This document shows positions 35,818-46,608 of a DNA stretch of 64,000 bases, piece after piece. The DNA lies in NCBI GenBank assembly GCA_941918925.1, contig OW799233.1, positions 87,798,055 through 87,862,054 on the forward strand, given 5' to 3'. Made by a program: the position numbers and the translations under genes. How positions within the stretch are numbered: the first letter of the stretch is position 1; every line of letters begins with the position of its first letter. This stretch comes from Phyto melanocephala. Taxonomy: Eukaryota; Arthropoda; Insecta; Diptera; Rhinophoridae. The notes under the pieces were generated by a model. The model was not told the DNA's origin. It saw only the letters and a program-made list of their open reading frames with translations, and searched no databases.

Positions 35818-36545
35818 GAATTTACCCATTTGTTCTGAACAAAATTTTTTCCGGAGAATAACATTTTTTACTGAGAGTTTTCTGCAGAACGATTCACCCA
35901 TTTAAGAAAATTTGTCCGAAAAAACAAAGCTGCCATATAATATAAAATGCAAACAGTTGTACAAAGTGGAAGCACCGCTAGCAAACTATGTAAATAAATA
36001 CAAACGTAAATTATTTCATTAAAATATATATGAAGAAAATGTCGGATAGAAGAAAACTAAAATTATTATTTTTAATTGAAGTGCATAAAGTCAATTTGTT
36101 TGCAAAAGAAATTTATAAAAAAAAATCGAAAATAAAAAGAGTCGCTTCTATTTCATTCCATAAACCCTGTTTTAAATAATTATTTTTGTATGCACTATTG
36201 CTCATGTCATACAAACATTTTCTTCCTGGTTTTTTAATTCTTCTATTAATTTTTGAGCAATATTTTCATTAAATTCCATTTTAATTGTTAATTTTCGGCA
36301 AAAACAATTTTTGTATAATAAATGTACTGACACTGTGTGATGTGGCAACCAAATTCAATTTTCATGTAAATATTGAAAAATAGTGGCATCCCAATTCAGT
36401 TTCTTCTGAACAAGAATTAAAATTAAACCAATACAAGAAAAATCTTTCTGAACAAAATAATCTCTCTCTCTCTCAAAAGTAAAACATCAAACTCAATACA
36501 AAAAAAATTTGTTCTGAACTAAAATTTTATGGGTGAATCCAGCTT
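35818..36545. mobile_element. MITE-like element with GTTCTGAACAAA termini
   Basis: The left end contains TTTACCCATTTGTTCTGAAC followed by AAAATTTTTT. The right end, on the minus strand, contains ATTCACCCATAAAATTTTAG followed by TTCAGAACAAATTTTTTT. The arms are imperfect inverted repeats with a small shift. A further CGATTCACCCATTTAAG motif lies at about 35892. No coding potential; ends approximate. Confidence 0.5.
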
Positions 36546-36663
36546 TAGTTGATCTCTAAGGTCACCAACAAATTTATTAGAATAACATTTACACAAAAAC
36601 GAAAGTATTACAACATATGTAGGTTCTTTTTTAAATAGAGAGTGTTACTCTCACACTGCAATA

Positions 36664-37075
36664 TAAAGGATGGTTGAATTTTAATTTGATGTTGAATGTG
36701 AACCACACCTAAACGTCAAGTTTTTTTCTGTATTTCATTTGACTTCCTCAATTTCAGACTAACTCAATTTGACCCATGGAAAGATACAAAATTGATCAAC
36801 GAGTTAAAGTTATTCAGGCTTATTATGAAAGTGGGCGTTCAAACCAAAATGAATTTCGTGCACTTCGTGTTTCTTTTGGTCAACATAATCGTTCAAATTC
36901 GTCCACAATCGGGAGAATTGTGAAAAATATTTAAATTTCAGCAAAACAGGTCTGTATGAAATGTGAAAACATCTGCGAATACCTTCTTGGTTCGTTGAAC
37001 GGAAAACATTGCTGATTTTCGCGATAGTGTGGCAAAATAGCAGTCAACCTCGACTGATCATCGTGCCCAACAATT
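36664..37075 (+). pseudogene. mariner relic, N-terminal half
   Basis: Starts with a terminus AAAGGATGGTTGAATTTTAA after TA. The ATG at about 36777 opens MERYKIDQRVKVIQAYYESG, followed by RSNQNEFRALRVSFGQHNR and SNSSTIGRIVKNI then a stop. The relic is truncated near 37075, where hAT-like sequence begins. Better preserved than the copy at 31698-32303. Confidence 0.8.
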
Positions 37076-39208
37076 GCGTTGCCATAACCGTGATTTTATC
37101 ATATTTGTAATGATTTTTCTTTTTTTTCTAAAATATGATTTATAATTTTTCCCAAAATGATGATTTCAATTTTTAGAAATTATATATTTTTTTAAGTTGT
37201 AGACATAGCTGCCAGATTTGACGATTTATCGTCATTTTGACGATTTTACGTGCTAAAATTAAGTGTTGACGATTTGACGATTTATGCTATGTTTTTGACG
37301 ATTTTCAAGAATTCAAGTTTGCAAAATTTTTCATTACTTCTATATCAACCTTAAACTAAATAAAAATAATTTGTAACGGTTTTTTATGTTATTAATAATA
37401 TAACAGAGTGAAAGAGATACATCGATCATTATTTAATGTGTTTGTGTGGGTAATTTTTCCACTTTGTACATTTTTAACATAGTATATGCCACATTTTATC
37501 AACTGATAAATACCTACAACATAAACAAATATAAATTTGGAAATGCGTTTAAAACAATTTTAGTTTTTTAAGTAAATTTATTTAAATTATTTAAGTGACA
37601 AATTAATATGCTTAAATACTTAAAAAAAATGGTAAGTTCTTATTAATTATACAATCAAACATTATATTTTCAATAGAAAACCAAGATGATGAAAATTCTT
37701 GCAGCTCTTCCTCTGTAAGTAGAAATTTCATCAATTTTTTATACAAAACTTTGTAGTAGCTTAAATGAAATTTTAATGGTGTTTTTCACAGGTAACGAAC
37801 AAGAAGAGGAAAATTAAGGAAGACTGGTTTGCAGATTCAGAAATAAGTTTATGGGCTAAAAAGCGAAACGATGTAGTTTATTTTGGCATTGTGCTCGTCT
37901 TACGCTTTTCTAAAGCTACCTTAATCGGTAGAAACTTTAGAAAGAAATGATTATAATTATTTGTCAATTAGTCTGAATTAGATGCAGCCAATTCATTATT
38001 TATTATTTTTTGTATTTATATACATATTAATATTAATTTTTCGAAATTAATTCGAAATTGTATTATATTTATTGTCATGTTCTTAACTTAAAAGGGTCTA
38101 ATAAAACCATTGATCTCTCTGGATTTAAAAAGTTTGTTATGTTATGCTTTAAATAAAAAATGTTTTGTTTTGAAAAATGCGTTTTTTTTATTTTGACGTT
38201 TTTATGACGATTTGAGTAAACTATTTATTTGACGATTTTGACGATTTTTTTCCCCAAATTGGACGATTTTGCCCCTATTTTATCTGGCAGCTATGGTTGT
38301 AGATACAAAACATAATTTTTCTACAATTCTTAACAACAATCAATTTTTAAACCATTAAAGTTTGGTAGCAGCTTGTCGCAGGGTCTATTAAAAACAGGTT
38401 GAACGTCATTAACAAACTCCATCTGTGTTTTTTAAAGTATATTCTCAACATAATACAAAGTTAACATAATTTTTCAAACCAAATCCTTTCCAATACAAAA
38501 AATTTATGATGAAATGCAACGTCTTTATCTTAAAATTTTAGACAATTTTATAAAACCAAATTACGTTAACATTAATTTCATTAATAAGTTTGACTTGAAA
38601 AATAAATTATTTCGTTTATGAAACAAAGATATTTATTTGGGGGTGTTTGTAAAATAAAAAATTTTTAATCTAAAACTTGCCGAAAATGGAAAAAATAAAT
38701 TTTTTGAAATTTATACTCTATTTAACATTGAGTTGTGTAAGCAAATACTGAAACGATATGATTTTAACGATAATTATTTTAAAGAACTTTCATGTCTTGA
38801 CCTTTCAAAAATAATTAATAGAAAAGTAGATTCTTTAACAGGTTTAATACAAAACTCTTCAAATTTAATTGATGAGAATTATGTTCAAAACTTAGAAGAC
38901 GAGTTTGGATAACTACGTCTTCTCCACTCTGACGAACACTTTACAACTATAGATAATCAAAGTTGTGAAGAATTTTGGTCAGAATTCTCAGAAATACCTC
39001 GAGCTGACAAAATCTAAGCTTTTGCGACTCTGTTAAAATTTGTTAAAAATTAAATAATAATAAGAAAACAGTTTTTTAAATAAATTTCTATTGTTTTTTT
39101 TTTTGCGTTTGAATTAAAAAAATTTGATGATTTTTTTCTTCAAAATATATTTTTTTTTTTTGCTGTAAGTGATGATTTTCTCTCCACAGCTAATGACAAC
39201 GCTAGGCA
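37076..39208 (+). mobile_element. hAT-like element remnant (outer), with transposase fragment
   Basis: Possible ends GCGTTGCCATAACC at 37076 and, on the minus strand, GCGTTGTCATTAGC at about 39207. Between 38725 and 39020 the plus strand encodes ELCKQILKRYDFNDNYFKEL, SKIINRKVDSLT and, after a stop, CEEFWSEFSEI. This order resembles the C-terminal part of BED-finger hAT transposases upstream of the dimerisation domain. A second hAT element (37204-38295) is inserted inside. A clean 8-bp duplication was not found for the outer element. Confidence 0.5.
37204..38295 (+). mobile_element. hAT element with exact 8-bp target duplication
   Basis: Ends CATAGCTGCCAGAT and ATCTGGCAGCTATG are inverted repeats, flanked by GTTGTAGA on both sides (37196-37203 and 38296-38303). 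Eight bp is the hAT signature. Both ends carry clusters of TGACGATTT. Inside, near 37674-37950, two short exons separated by a GTAAGT..CACAG intron read NQDDENSCSSSS then VTNKKRKIKEDWFADSEISL and WAKKRNDVVYFG, similar to the N-terminus of BED-type hAT transposases. The rest of the transposase is deleted, so the copy is non-autonomous. Confidence 0.9.
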
Positions 39209-39276
39209 CAACTAAAAGAGAGGACTTTCAAAACATTATAAAATTAATAAATTATCACATCTAAAATTTCTGTTTT

Positions 39277-40056
39277 TATACCCTTCACACAGTGAAAAAG
39301 GGTATATATAGGTTTGTCATTCCGTGTGAAATTTCTACAATTTTCATTTCCGACCCCATAAAGTATATATTTTCTGAAAGCTTATGAATAGAGGAGTCGA
39401 TTAAGCCCTGACCGTCTGTCCGTCTGACCGTCTGTCCGTGTGTATGTTGAAATCAACTTTTTGAAGCCCCCCGACATAGGTTGGACCCGGGTAAGGTATT
39501 AAAATATCAGAAATATTCGGGAGTAGATCGGTATTGAAAATCAGAAACATCGGTACATAAACAACTGAGATATGAGCAAAAACCCACGACTACCTCGATT
39601 TTCTTTTCATAAAAACAACATTACAACAACAACATACATACATACAAACGTGTATACTGGTTAGAGAAAACGTGGCATCGAATCCCAGCTGAGGCAAAAA
39701 AATTTTTTTTTAAATTTTTTTAAAATTTTTTTTTTTAATTTTTTTTTTATTTTTTTTTTATTTTTTATTTAATATATTATATATATTTTTATTATTATTT
39801 TTTTTTATTTTTTTTTTTTTAATTTTTTTTTTATTTTTTTTTTTGTTTTATATATATTATATATGTATATAATAATTTTTTTTTTTTAATTTTTTTTTTA
39901 AATTTTTTTTTTTTTAATTTTTTTTTTATTTTTTATTTTTTTTTTTTTTTGTTTTTTTTTAACATACATACGTGAATTTACTGTTATTGCATGACTACAC
40001 GTTGTGAAGGGTATATAAGATTCGGCACGGCCGAATATAGCGCTTTTACTTGTTTT
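39277..40056 (+). mobile_element. INE-1/DINE-1-like element, subfamily B, copy 3
   Basis: Complete. The 5' hairpin TATACCCTTCACACAGTG plus AAAAAGGGTATA leads to TCATTCCGTGTGAAATTTCT, GACCCCATAAAGTATATATT and a CTGTCCGTCTGACCG run. Then come CATCGAATCCCAGCTGAGG and a T-rich tract of about 270 bp (39693-39960) with AT microsatellites. GCATGACTACACGTTGTGAA follows, and ATTCGGCACGGCCGAAT running into CTTTTACTTGTTTT. Best reference copy for the subfamily. Confidence 0.92.
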
Positions 40057-40159
40057 AATTGTTTCTGTTCAATTTTTAGTTGTAACCTACTTTTAAAGGA
40101 GAAATTTTATTATATTTGGGACAACATTTCATAATAAAAAATCAACTCAATAATTTGGG

Positions 40160-40245
40160 CTGATCCTACATCGAATAAAATGCGATTGTGTCTAAACGCA
40201 TTGACGTAGAGTGATAAAATTTCGCAACAACTTTTGACGTTAAGC
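40160..40245 (+). mobile_element. INE-1-like subfamily A fragment
   Basis: ACATCGAATAAAATGCGATT followed by GTCTAAACGCATTGACGTAG matches an internal segment of the copy at 45619-46608 (near 45928). Short, no ends. Confidence 0.6.
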
Positions 40246-41213
40246 TTTCCAATTGGCTGTTTCGACGAGACTATGTATATTGTGAATGTGCTCATTCATG
40301 TGAAAATTGTTAAACCAATTTATAAGCAGGTTATGCAAATCTATTTACACATCATTTTTATCTTTTTCTTGTTTTTATCCACATAGAATATAACTACATA
40401 CACACTGAATAACGGTGAACTGCATTTCCACCCATACATCGTTGTACATGAAAGCGACAAAAATATAAATTATTGCTGAAACTTTTTTGTTTTAAAAAAG
40501 TAAACAATAAGTGGACCATTTACATATATATAGTGACTAATTTCAACTGCTTTGTATGTATACAATTATATGTATGTTAGTATATTCAAATATCTTTTGA
40601 AATATGTACATCAATGCAAATATGCGCGGATTTAATATGATAAATGCAATAGAATTTTATACACATTTAATTTTTATTAGCTAAATATTTGTTCTTAACA
40701 ATTATGCGTGCAGTAATATAAGTCCGATTTTATTTTAAAAAAATTTAACTCGAATTTTCATACAAACATATACAGAATTAGTTCGCAAATAAAACGCCCA
40801 AATGGTTTTATTGCTGAGTTGTGTTATAAATACAGTCGAAGTGCGGTACAGCAAATACTCACATACAGAAAACAGATTTGTTGTGACAAACAACAAATCT
40901 CGAACTCTTGTCAATTAAATTTAACTTTTTAATCATACATTTTTATTGCAAGAATAACTTTTTTAACAGTTGACTATTGATTTAACTTCCTCCAAAGCGA
41001 AATTATGTAGCTACAGCCATAAAATTATTCTACAAAAGATCAAAAAATGACAATCTGAGAACGCACCTATGATGCAAGTGGTCGTTTGTAATGGTCATAT
41101 AAAATTAAAATGTCCACTCAAAACAAGCTGAATTTTTTACACTGTGTTATAGTTATTAATTTTTTTTTAACGAATAAGATGCTTTTTCTTATTTAAAGTC
41201 ATATATATTAATA
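40246..41213. other. AT-rich intergenic DNA
   Basis: No feature was recognised. A short perfect-looking AACAAATCT repeat pair lies near 40870-40900. Confidence 0.45.
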
Positions 41214-41830
41214 CTATCTGACCCGGTAAACGTTGTTTTGCCACATAATTTACTTCTAGTGGACGCTTTGGTAGTCAAATTAAAAATTAATAAATATTTG
41301 TAAGTGTTTGGCGATGTGGTATATATGTAACTGAAAGAGGAATGGAGCTTAAAACACCAAACATTAATTTTTTTAATATATATCACACTTTTATTGTCTT
41401 CTTAACTAATAAATAGCAAATTACATCACTATCAGACAGTTAAAATAACTCAATTTCAGACTCTTAGAGCACTGAAGTGTACGATATTTTTAATGAGCCC
41501 ATTTTTGAAAAACGATGTGTCGAAATCAAAGCCACAAACAGACATCGTATGGCCTCGATACTTATTGATTGTCATTGCGGATGACAATCTAATTGGAAAT
41601 TTAACCCGTTTAAATTCAATTGGCATACTTGTGGGAATAACAGAGATTCGTGGTCATTTGTTCTGCGTGTGTCAACTACAAATCGACGCGCTTGGTTTGT
41701 TTTAATCGTCTTTGCTGATTTTGTTTAGCTCACATCTTCCTTATCCAGTTGGATTTGTTCGTCTGTTCTTACGGCTCTTCTATTTCTCATGTCTGTAAGT
41801 CTAGTATTTCGACAACCCAATTAATACCCT
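41214..41830 (-). pseudogene. Autonomous Helitron remnant: 3' end and helicase fragment
   Basis: On the minus strand, 41650-41455 encodes RISVIPTSMPIEFKRVKF, PIRLSSAMTINKYRGHTMSV, then CGFDFDTSFFKNGL. This matches the C-terminal Pif1-type helicase motifs of Helitron Rep/helicase proteins (FKR.QFP.RL..AMTINKSQGQ). Downstream, the element ends GGCAAAACAACGTTTACCGG followed by GTCAGATAG and T at 41214, the usual Helitron 3' hairpin with a CTAG-like end (GATAG here). The upstream portion (Rep and most of the helicase) is not recognisable. Confidence 0.8.
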
Positions 41831-42124
41831 TGGTGTCTTGTTGGCATTGTTCACTGTACAAAACACACAACTAAATCAAATTAAAGTACATAATTCTAGA
41901 AAACAGTGATTGTATACTGACAGCGTTGCTATTGTTATTTTATTAGTTTGCATATCTTTTCACAATTATAAATAAAATACGTATACATTGTTTCTCTCTT
42001 AATTAAAGATTATTTCAAAATTAACTTTCGCTTAATAATAAATAAACAACTAAAAAAAAACTAATAAGTATATCAACATATTCTAGAATGGTAGTAGATA
42101 TACTTTGTAAATAAAATTTATTTA

Positions 42125-42365
42125 TGCAGCACTGCCCAGTTTTCTTAACATGAGTTTGTAATTCCATAAGTAGCCTATGCACATGCAAATTATTACACAA
42201 CTCGTTTTTTTTCTTGGTGTAGTTAAAAATTAAAATTTACTTTATATGGGCGTGGCACTGCTCTCTTTTGTTTTGCTTTAAACCGCCTCGATTGTCCTAG
42301 GAAGACTTCACCAAAGTTTAATAACAGTTTGATCAGTGGTTTATGCACTCATAAAGGATAAACAA
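42125..42365 (-). mobile_element. Possible Helitron repeat-unit fragment
   Basis: TATGGGCGTGGCACTGCTCT at 42246, with CACTGCCCAGTTTTCTTAAC about 120 bp earlier, resembles the internal units of Helitrons 1-3. No ends seen. It may belong to the remnant that ends at 41214. Confidence 0.4.
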
Positions 42366-42489
42366 AAATTCATTATTATATATACAAATTTTAGGTGTAT
42401 CAACCAAAACGTACTTACATCGTAAGTTGTAAATAAAACAAAAAATTTTCTAAGAATTTTTTAATATTTTTAATTATGATAGATCTGTG

Positions 42490-43458
42490 ACAATTATGGA
42501 TCTATGGCAATTGTGTGTGAAACAAGAAATCGGAAAAATACTCGCCACGGCTTCAATGGCATACTTTTATCCGATGATCCATATTTACAACGACAGTGTT
42601 GATGTTTAATTGTTTGACACGACGACGACTTGAGGTTGACGGCTCTTCTACTATATTACCTACCGTTGCCACATGCAAGTGCAAGTGAAAAAAAACCAAT
42701 ACACTAACACTTTTTTACTAACACAACTACACTTTGGCAACCTGCGACTCAGCTTGCGAAGAAATTTTTAAGCAAGTAAAATTTTTACAGTTACGGCAAG
42801 TAAAGTGACAAGCCGAAAAACAGTGTTGTCTAATACTGAGTTTTTTGTTAACTCACTAATATATCATACAGTTGTAGTAAATAATTCAGCTAGTTTTTTT
42901 AATAAATATGTATATATTTATATGAAGAATATTAAGAAAACATATAAATATTAATTTAAAATGTAAGTTTTAATATAAATATCAATTTTTAATAAAAAAA
43001 AATTATATTAAAAAGTTATATGTCTAAAGGTAACGTTTAATAGTGGCTATTGACAACACTTAATTACCAATTGAAGCAGCGCCATTTGTTTTAAATTTGT
43101 TTGAAGTTTATTTGTTGACGACATTTTAAAAATGAACTTGCACTGTGCTGTGTAGCCACTCAAAAAATTTTTTTGTTTTTTTTAGAATTTCTCCTGATTT
43201 TCGTTAGTAATACGTATACACTACTTGCAAGTAAATACTTGCTTGTGGCAACGTAGGGTTATCGCGAACAACAGCAATGTTTTCTGTAGAACGAACAGGT
43301 CGAGCCTGCACATGTGTAGTCACATTTTCTGCAGACCCAGTTTATTGAAAATTGCGCACAATTCTTCCGATTAAAGAAACATTTTGTCGATTATACTGAC
43401 CAAAAAATAGCCATATTTATAAAATCTTAACGCGCTGCTCAATTGTGTACCTCTCCAT
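42490..43458 (-). pseudogene. mariner transposase relic split by a MITE
   Basis: Minus strand ATG at 43458: MERYTIEQRVKIL, then a deletion/frameshift, GQYNRQNVSLIGRIVRNF and THVQARPVRSTENIAVVRD. The CCTACCG-family MITE (42659-43258) interrupts here. Ignoring it and one TAA, the frame runs RDNIVEEPSTSSRRVKQLN before decaying near 42520. The protein has the same motif order as the relics at 31698 and 36664. Catalytic domain absent. Confidence 0.85.
42659..43258. mobile_element. CCTACCG-family MITE, copy 3
   Basis: 600 bp, bounded by CCTACCGTTGCCACA and GGCAACGTAGGG, with TTA on both sides (42656-42658 and 43259-43261). Because it lies in a readable mariner frame that contains TTA only once, the duplication is directly shown to be 3 bp, supporting PIF/Harbinger. 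It lacks the palindromic insert of copy 1. Confidence 0.92.
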
Positions 43459-44316
43459 GATAATGGTTTTTTTTAATTCTAGGAATACAAGATTTTTTTC
43501 CTTACATTTTCAGGAACAAAATAAAATTAAACCATGCGAAATTATAGTTTCTACTAAAGTTACTCGCATTAAAGATTCTTCCTATGCCTTAAAGAAATAA
43601 AAGTAGACAAAATTTTGCTAAATACCGACCATATGCCGTTCGTTATACAGCGCTTTGACTTTACATACATATAAATACTAAAAAGTACAAAATTATTTGT
43701 GTGTAAACACAGATTTATTTCGTTAACACTAATATTAGCAACAATTCCAATTGACTAAATTCACAAATACGCATTTATGTTGCGGCTTTATATTGAATTT
43801 TATCAGTGGGAAATATGCAAGGCTCGTATTTAGCAGGCCCTTTAGAGACTTTCTCAATAATGATTTATAACATATGTACATACATATTTTATTGGAAATA
43901 TTTAACAATTCGTTTTATCAACCATAAAATTATACCGTTCCAACTTAATCGATTGAGAGCAATTTCGTTTATTACAAATGAAATAGATTTTTCTGTGTAA
44001 AAACATTTTTAAACGCTGCGGTTAAACATGTCCTTAAGAGATATAAAACGAAAACATGTCAAGCAAAATAAGAACGTATAATTATAAAAACAATAATACA
44101 TTAAAACAAACTAACAAACAATAAATTGTTCATAAAAAAATATGGCAGCATTGAACATTTACTGACTACTTTTAACAAATTAAATTTCTTCTTGATATAT
44201 AAAGTACAATAAACAATAAAAATTATTGGTTTTTTCGTGTTAAAATTTAATAAAAAATTAAAAGTAAACAAAAGTTATAAATAAGTTGCCATATTTTGCT
44301 TCATACAGCAGACAAA
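43459..44316. other. AT-rich intergenic DNA
   Basis: No feature was recognised. Confidence 0.45.
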
Positions 44317-44319
44317 TTC

Positions 44320-44353
<34 letters not shown>

Positions 44354-45116
44354 ATATATAAAAGTGAAACTCTGTGTGTGTGTGTGTGTATGTGTGTGTG
44401 TGTGTGTGTGTTAGCTATAGACTCCGAAACTGTAAAACCGATCGGGCTCAAACTTTGGTAAGTTGTTGTACACATACCAGGGAGTGTTTATGGGTGAAAA
44501 AAAGTGGGCGGAGCCACGCCCATAAAAAATTAGTTATCATTTAAGGCTACTTGCACTTGACCGATTTTTCTGAAACTTTGCACAAATATCGAGCTGTCAT
44601 GACTAAATAATTTCGTGATAAGAAAAGTGGGCGGGGCCACGCCCCTAAAAAAGTTTTAATTTTGAGGTACTTGCATTGGACCGATTTTTCTAAAACTTTG
44701 CACACATATTGAGCTGCCATGACTTTATAATTCCGTGATTAAAAAAGTGGGCATGGCAACGCCCATAAAAAAAGTCATAATTTTGACGTACTTGCACTGG
44801 ACCGATTTTTCTGAAACTTTGAAAACATACTGACATGTCATGACTTAATAATTTCGTGATAACAAAAGTGGGCAGGGCCACGCCCATAAAAAAACAGTTA
44901 TAATTTTGAGGTTTTTTAACTTCACCGATTTTTCTGAAACTTTGCACACATATTGAGCTGTCACGACTATACAGTTTAGTGATTAGAAAAGTGGGAAGTG
45001 CCACGCCCATTAAAAAAAGTTATCATTTTTAGCTTTTTGCACTTGATATTCAATATAAGATCAGAATACATTTTTAATCATTAGGCGGCGTAGCAACGCG
45101 CGCCGGGCTTTTCTAG
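44320..45116 (+). mobile_element. Non-autonomous Helitron 3 with expanded TCTA microsatellite
   Basis: The element's TC start merges with a (TCTA)n microsatellite (44320-44350), then TATATATAAAAGTGAAACTC and a GT run (44373-44411). Five roughly 120-bp units follow with GTGGGCGGGGCCACGCCC-type cores. The 3' end is CGCGCCGGGCTTTTCTAG before T (45116). It is the inverse-orientation sister of the copy at 23759-24620. Confidence 0.88.
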
Positions 45117-45618
45117 TAATTCATAAAGCTTGCGTTAAAAGTCAAAGACCTAAATGATTTGCGTTACCACTAAATTAAACATGCAAAATTATTGCATATC
45201 ACTAGTCGTAACACTTGTAGTTCACTTTGTTTGAACTATATTAAATTCTTGTCAAAGTTATGCATTAATAATTGTTTGATACTAAAGTTTACGACAAAAA
45301 GTAATGCCCTACTTTTGCATTGTCACTTATTACATTTTAAAGTAAAGCACTATGACTGCATAACCACTAAATCATAATTTATGAAAATAACTACGATAAT
45401 AGCGGACATCGATGACGGCGAAATTTTCTTACAACTAAAAAGTCTCTAAAAATCTGTATTACTTTTGAATGCATTTCAGTACGGTTATAACGAGAAACTT
45501 TTATTTTTTGGATATAAAACATATATTCTGGCATCTCCGAAAAAATCAACTGTTTTATCAAGGCATATTAATTCATCAGGTAATTGCAGTTCGGTGGGAA
45601 TTTTTGTTTGTTTATTTT

Positions 45619-46608
45619 TATACCCGCCACCAAAAAAATGGTGGGGGTATATTCATTTTGTCATTCCGTTTGTAACACATCGAAATATCCATTTTAGACC
45701 CCATAAAGTATATATATTCTGAATCAGGGTTTGATTTGATGACGATCTAGCTATGTCCGTCCGTCTGTTGAAAGCACTATAGAGGTCGCATCGAAAAAGC
45801 TAGGGGGCTCAAATTTTGCCAGAATCTTTCTTATAGACAAGGTATTGAAAATGGGCTAAATCGGAATATTAGGAAGAGAGTTATAGCTCGAAAAGCAAGA
45901 GTATGTCGAAAAAACCGTATCCTTCGAACATCGAATAAAATGGAATTGCGTCCAAACGCATTAACGTACAGTCATGAAACTTCGAATGTATATTTACTGA
46001 GTAAAAACAATATTTTTCCCCGAAAGTTGTATAAATCTATGCATTAGGAGACGAGTTATCGATCAAAATGTACGAAAATTTATACCGCACAGTGTATTTT
46101 TCAGTATATTTAAAAACAAAAACGTCATAAAAGCAACAAAATTAGATGTACGGCTCTGAAATTATGCACACTTTGCGTTTTGGTGAGACGCTTTTTTGTA
46201 ACGGAAAATCAATGTGCCACGCCTACTTTTACGCCCACCTCCCATATAACGTTTTACCTAAAATTCATATAATTTCTCTATTAATAAAGATTTTGGAATA
46301 ATAAAGGGCTATGTTGAAACACCTAAGTTGTACTCATTCTTAAAAAAAACTTTGACACGCCTACTATAACGCCCACTTTTCACGTTATCTACCGTTAATG
46401 AAATTTAAAAGCTCATAAAACCGCCACCTTCAACATGGGCCCTTAAAATTTAACCACCCTCTACAAAGAAAGTGATACATACTTTATTATAAAGAGATTA
46501 TTCCATAGCGATTAACAAAATAATAAATATTTTGCTTTAAATGTACACAAAATTTGGGGTGGGTAAAAACGATTCGACACAGCCGAATATAGTGCTCTTA
46601 CTTGTTTT
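45619..46608 (+). mobile_element. INE-1/DINE-1-like element, subfamily A, short copy
   Basis: Complete. The hairpin TATACCCGCCACCAAAAAAA with TGGTGGGGGTATA leads to GACCCCATAAAGTATATATA, GACGATCTAGCTATGTCCGT and CGTCTG. GCCACGCCTACTTTTACGCC and a final degraded hairpin GATTCGACACAGCCGAAT run into TCTTACTTGTTTT. At 46434-46461 it carries the terminal sequence of the mariner found whole in the long copy (31698-32303), so it appears to be a deletion derivative of a mariner-bearing copy. Confidence 0.9.

Noticed and set aside
37076..39208. Exact hAT boundaries with 8-bp duplication for the outer element
   Set aside because: The candidate termini are only loosely inverted and no 8-bp direct repeat could be found, so only a remnant is claimed.
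44690..45010. Repetitive 106-codon frame (FMGVALPTF.ITKL repeats) as a repeat protein
   Set aside because: It is translation of the 120-bp Helitron tandem units; both strands and other frames are similarly open by periodicity.
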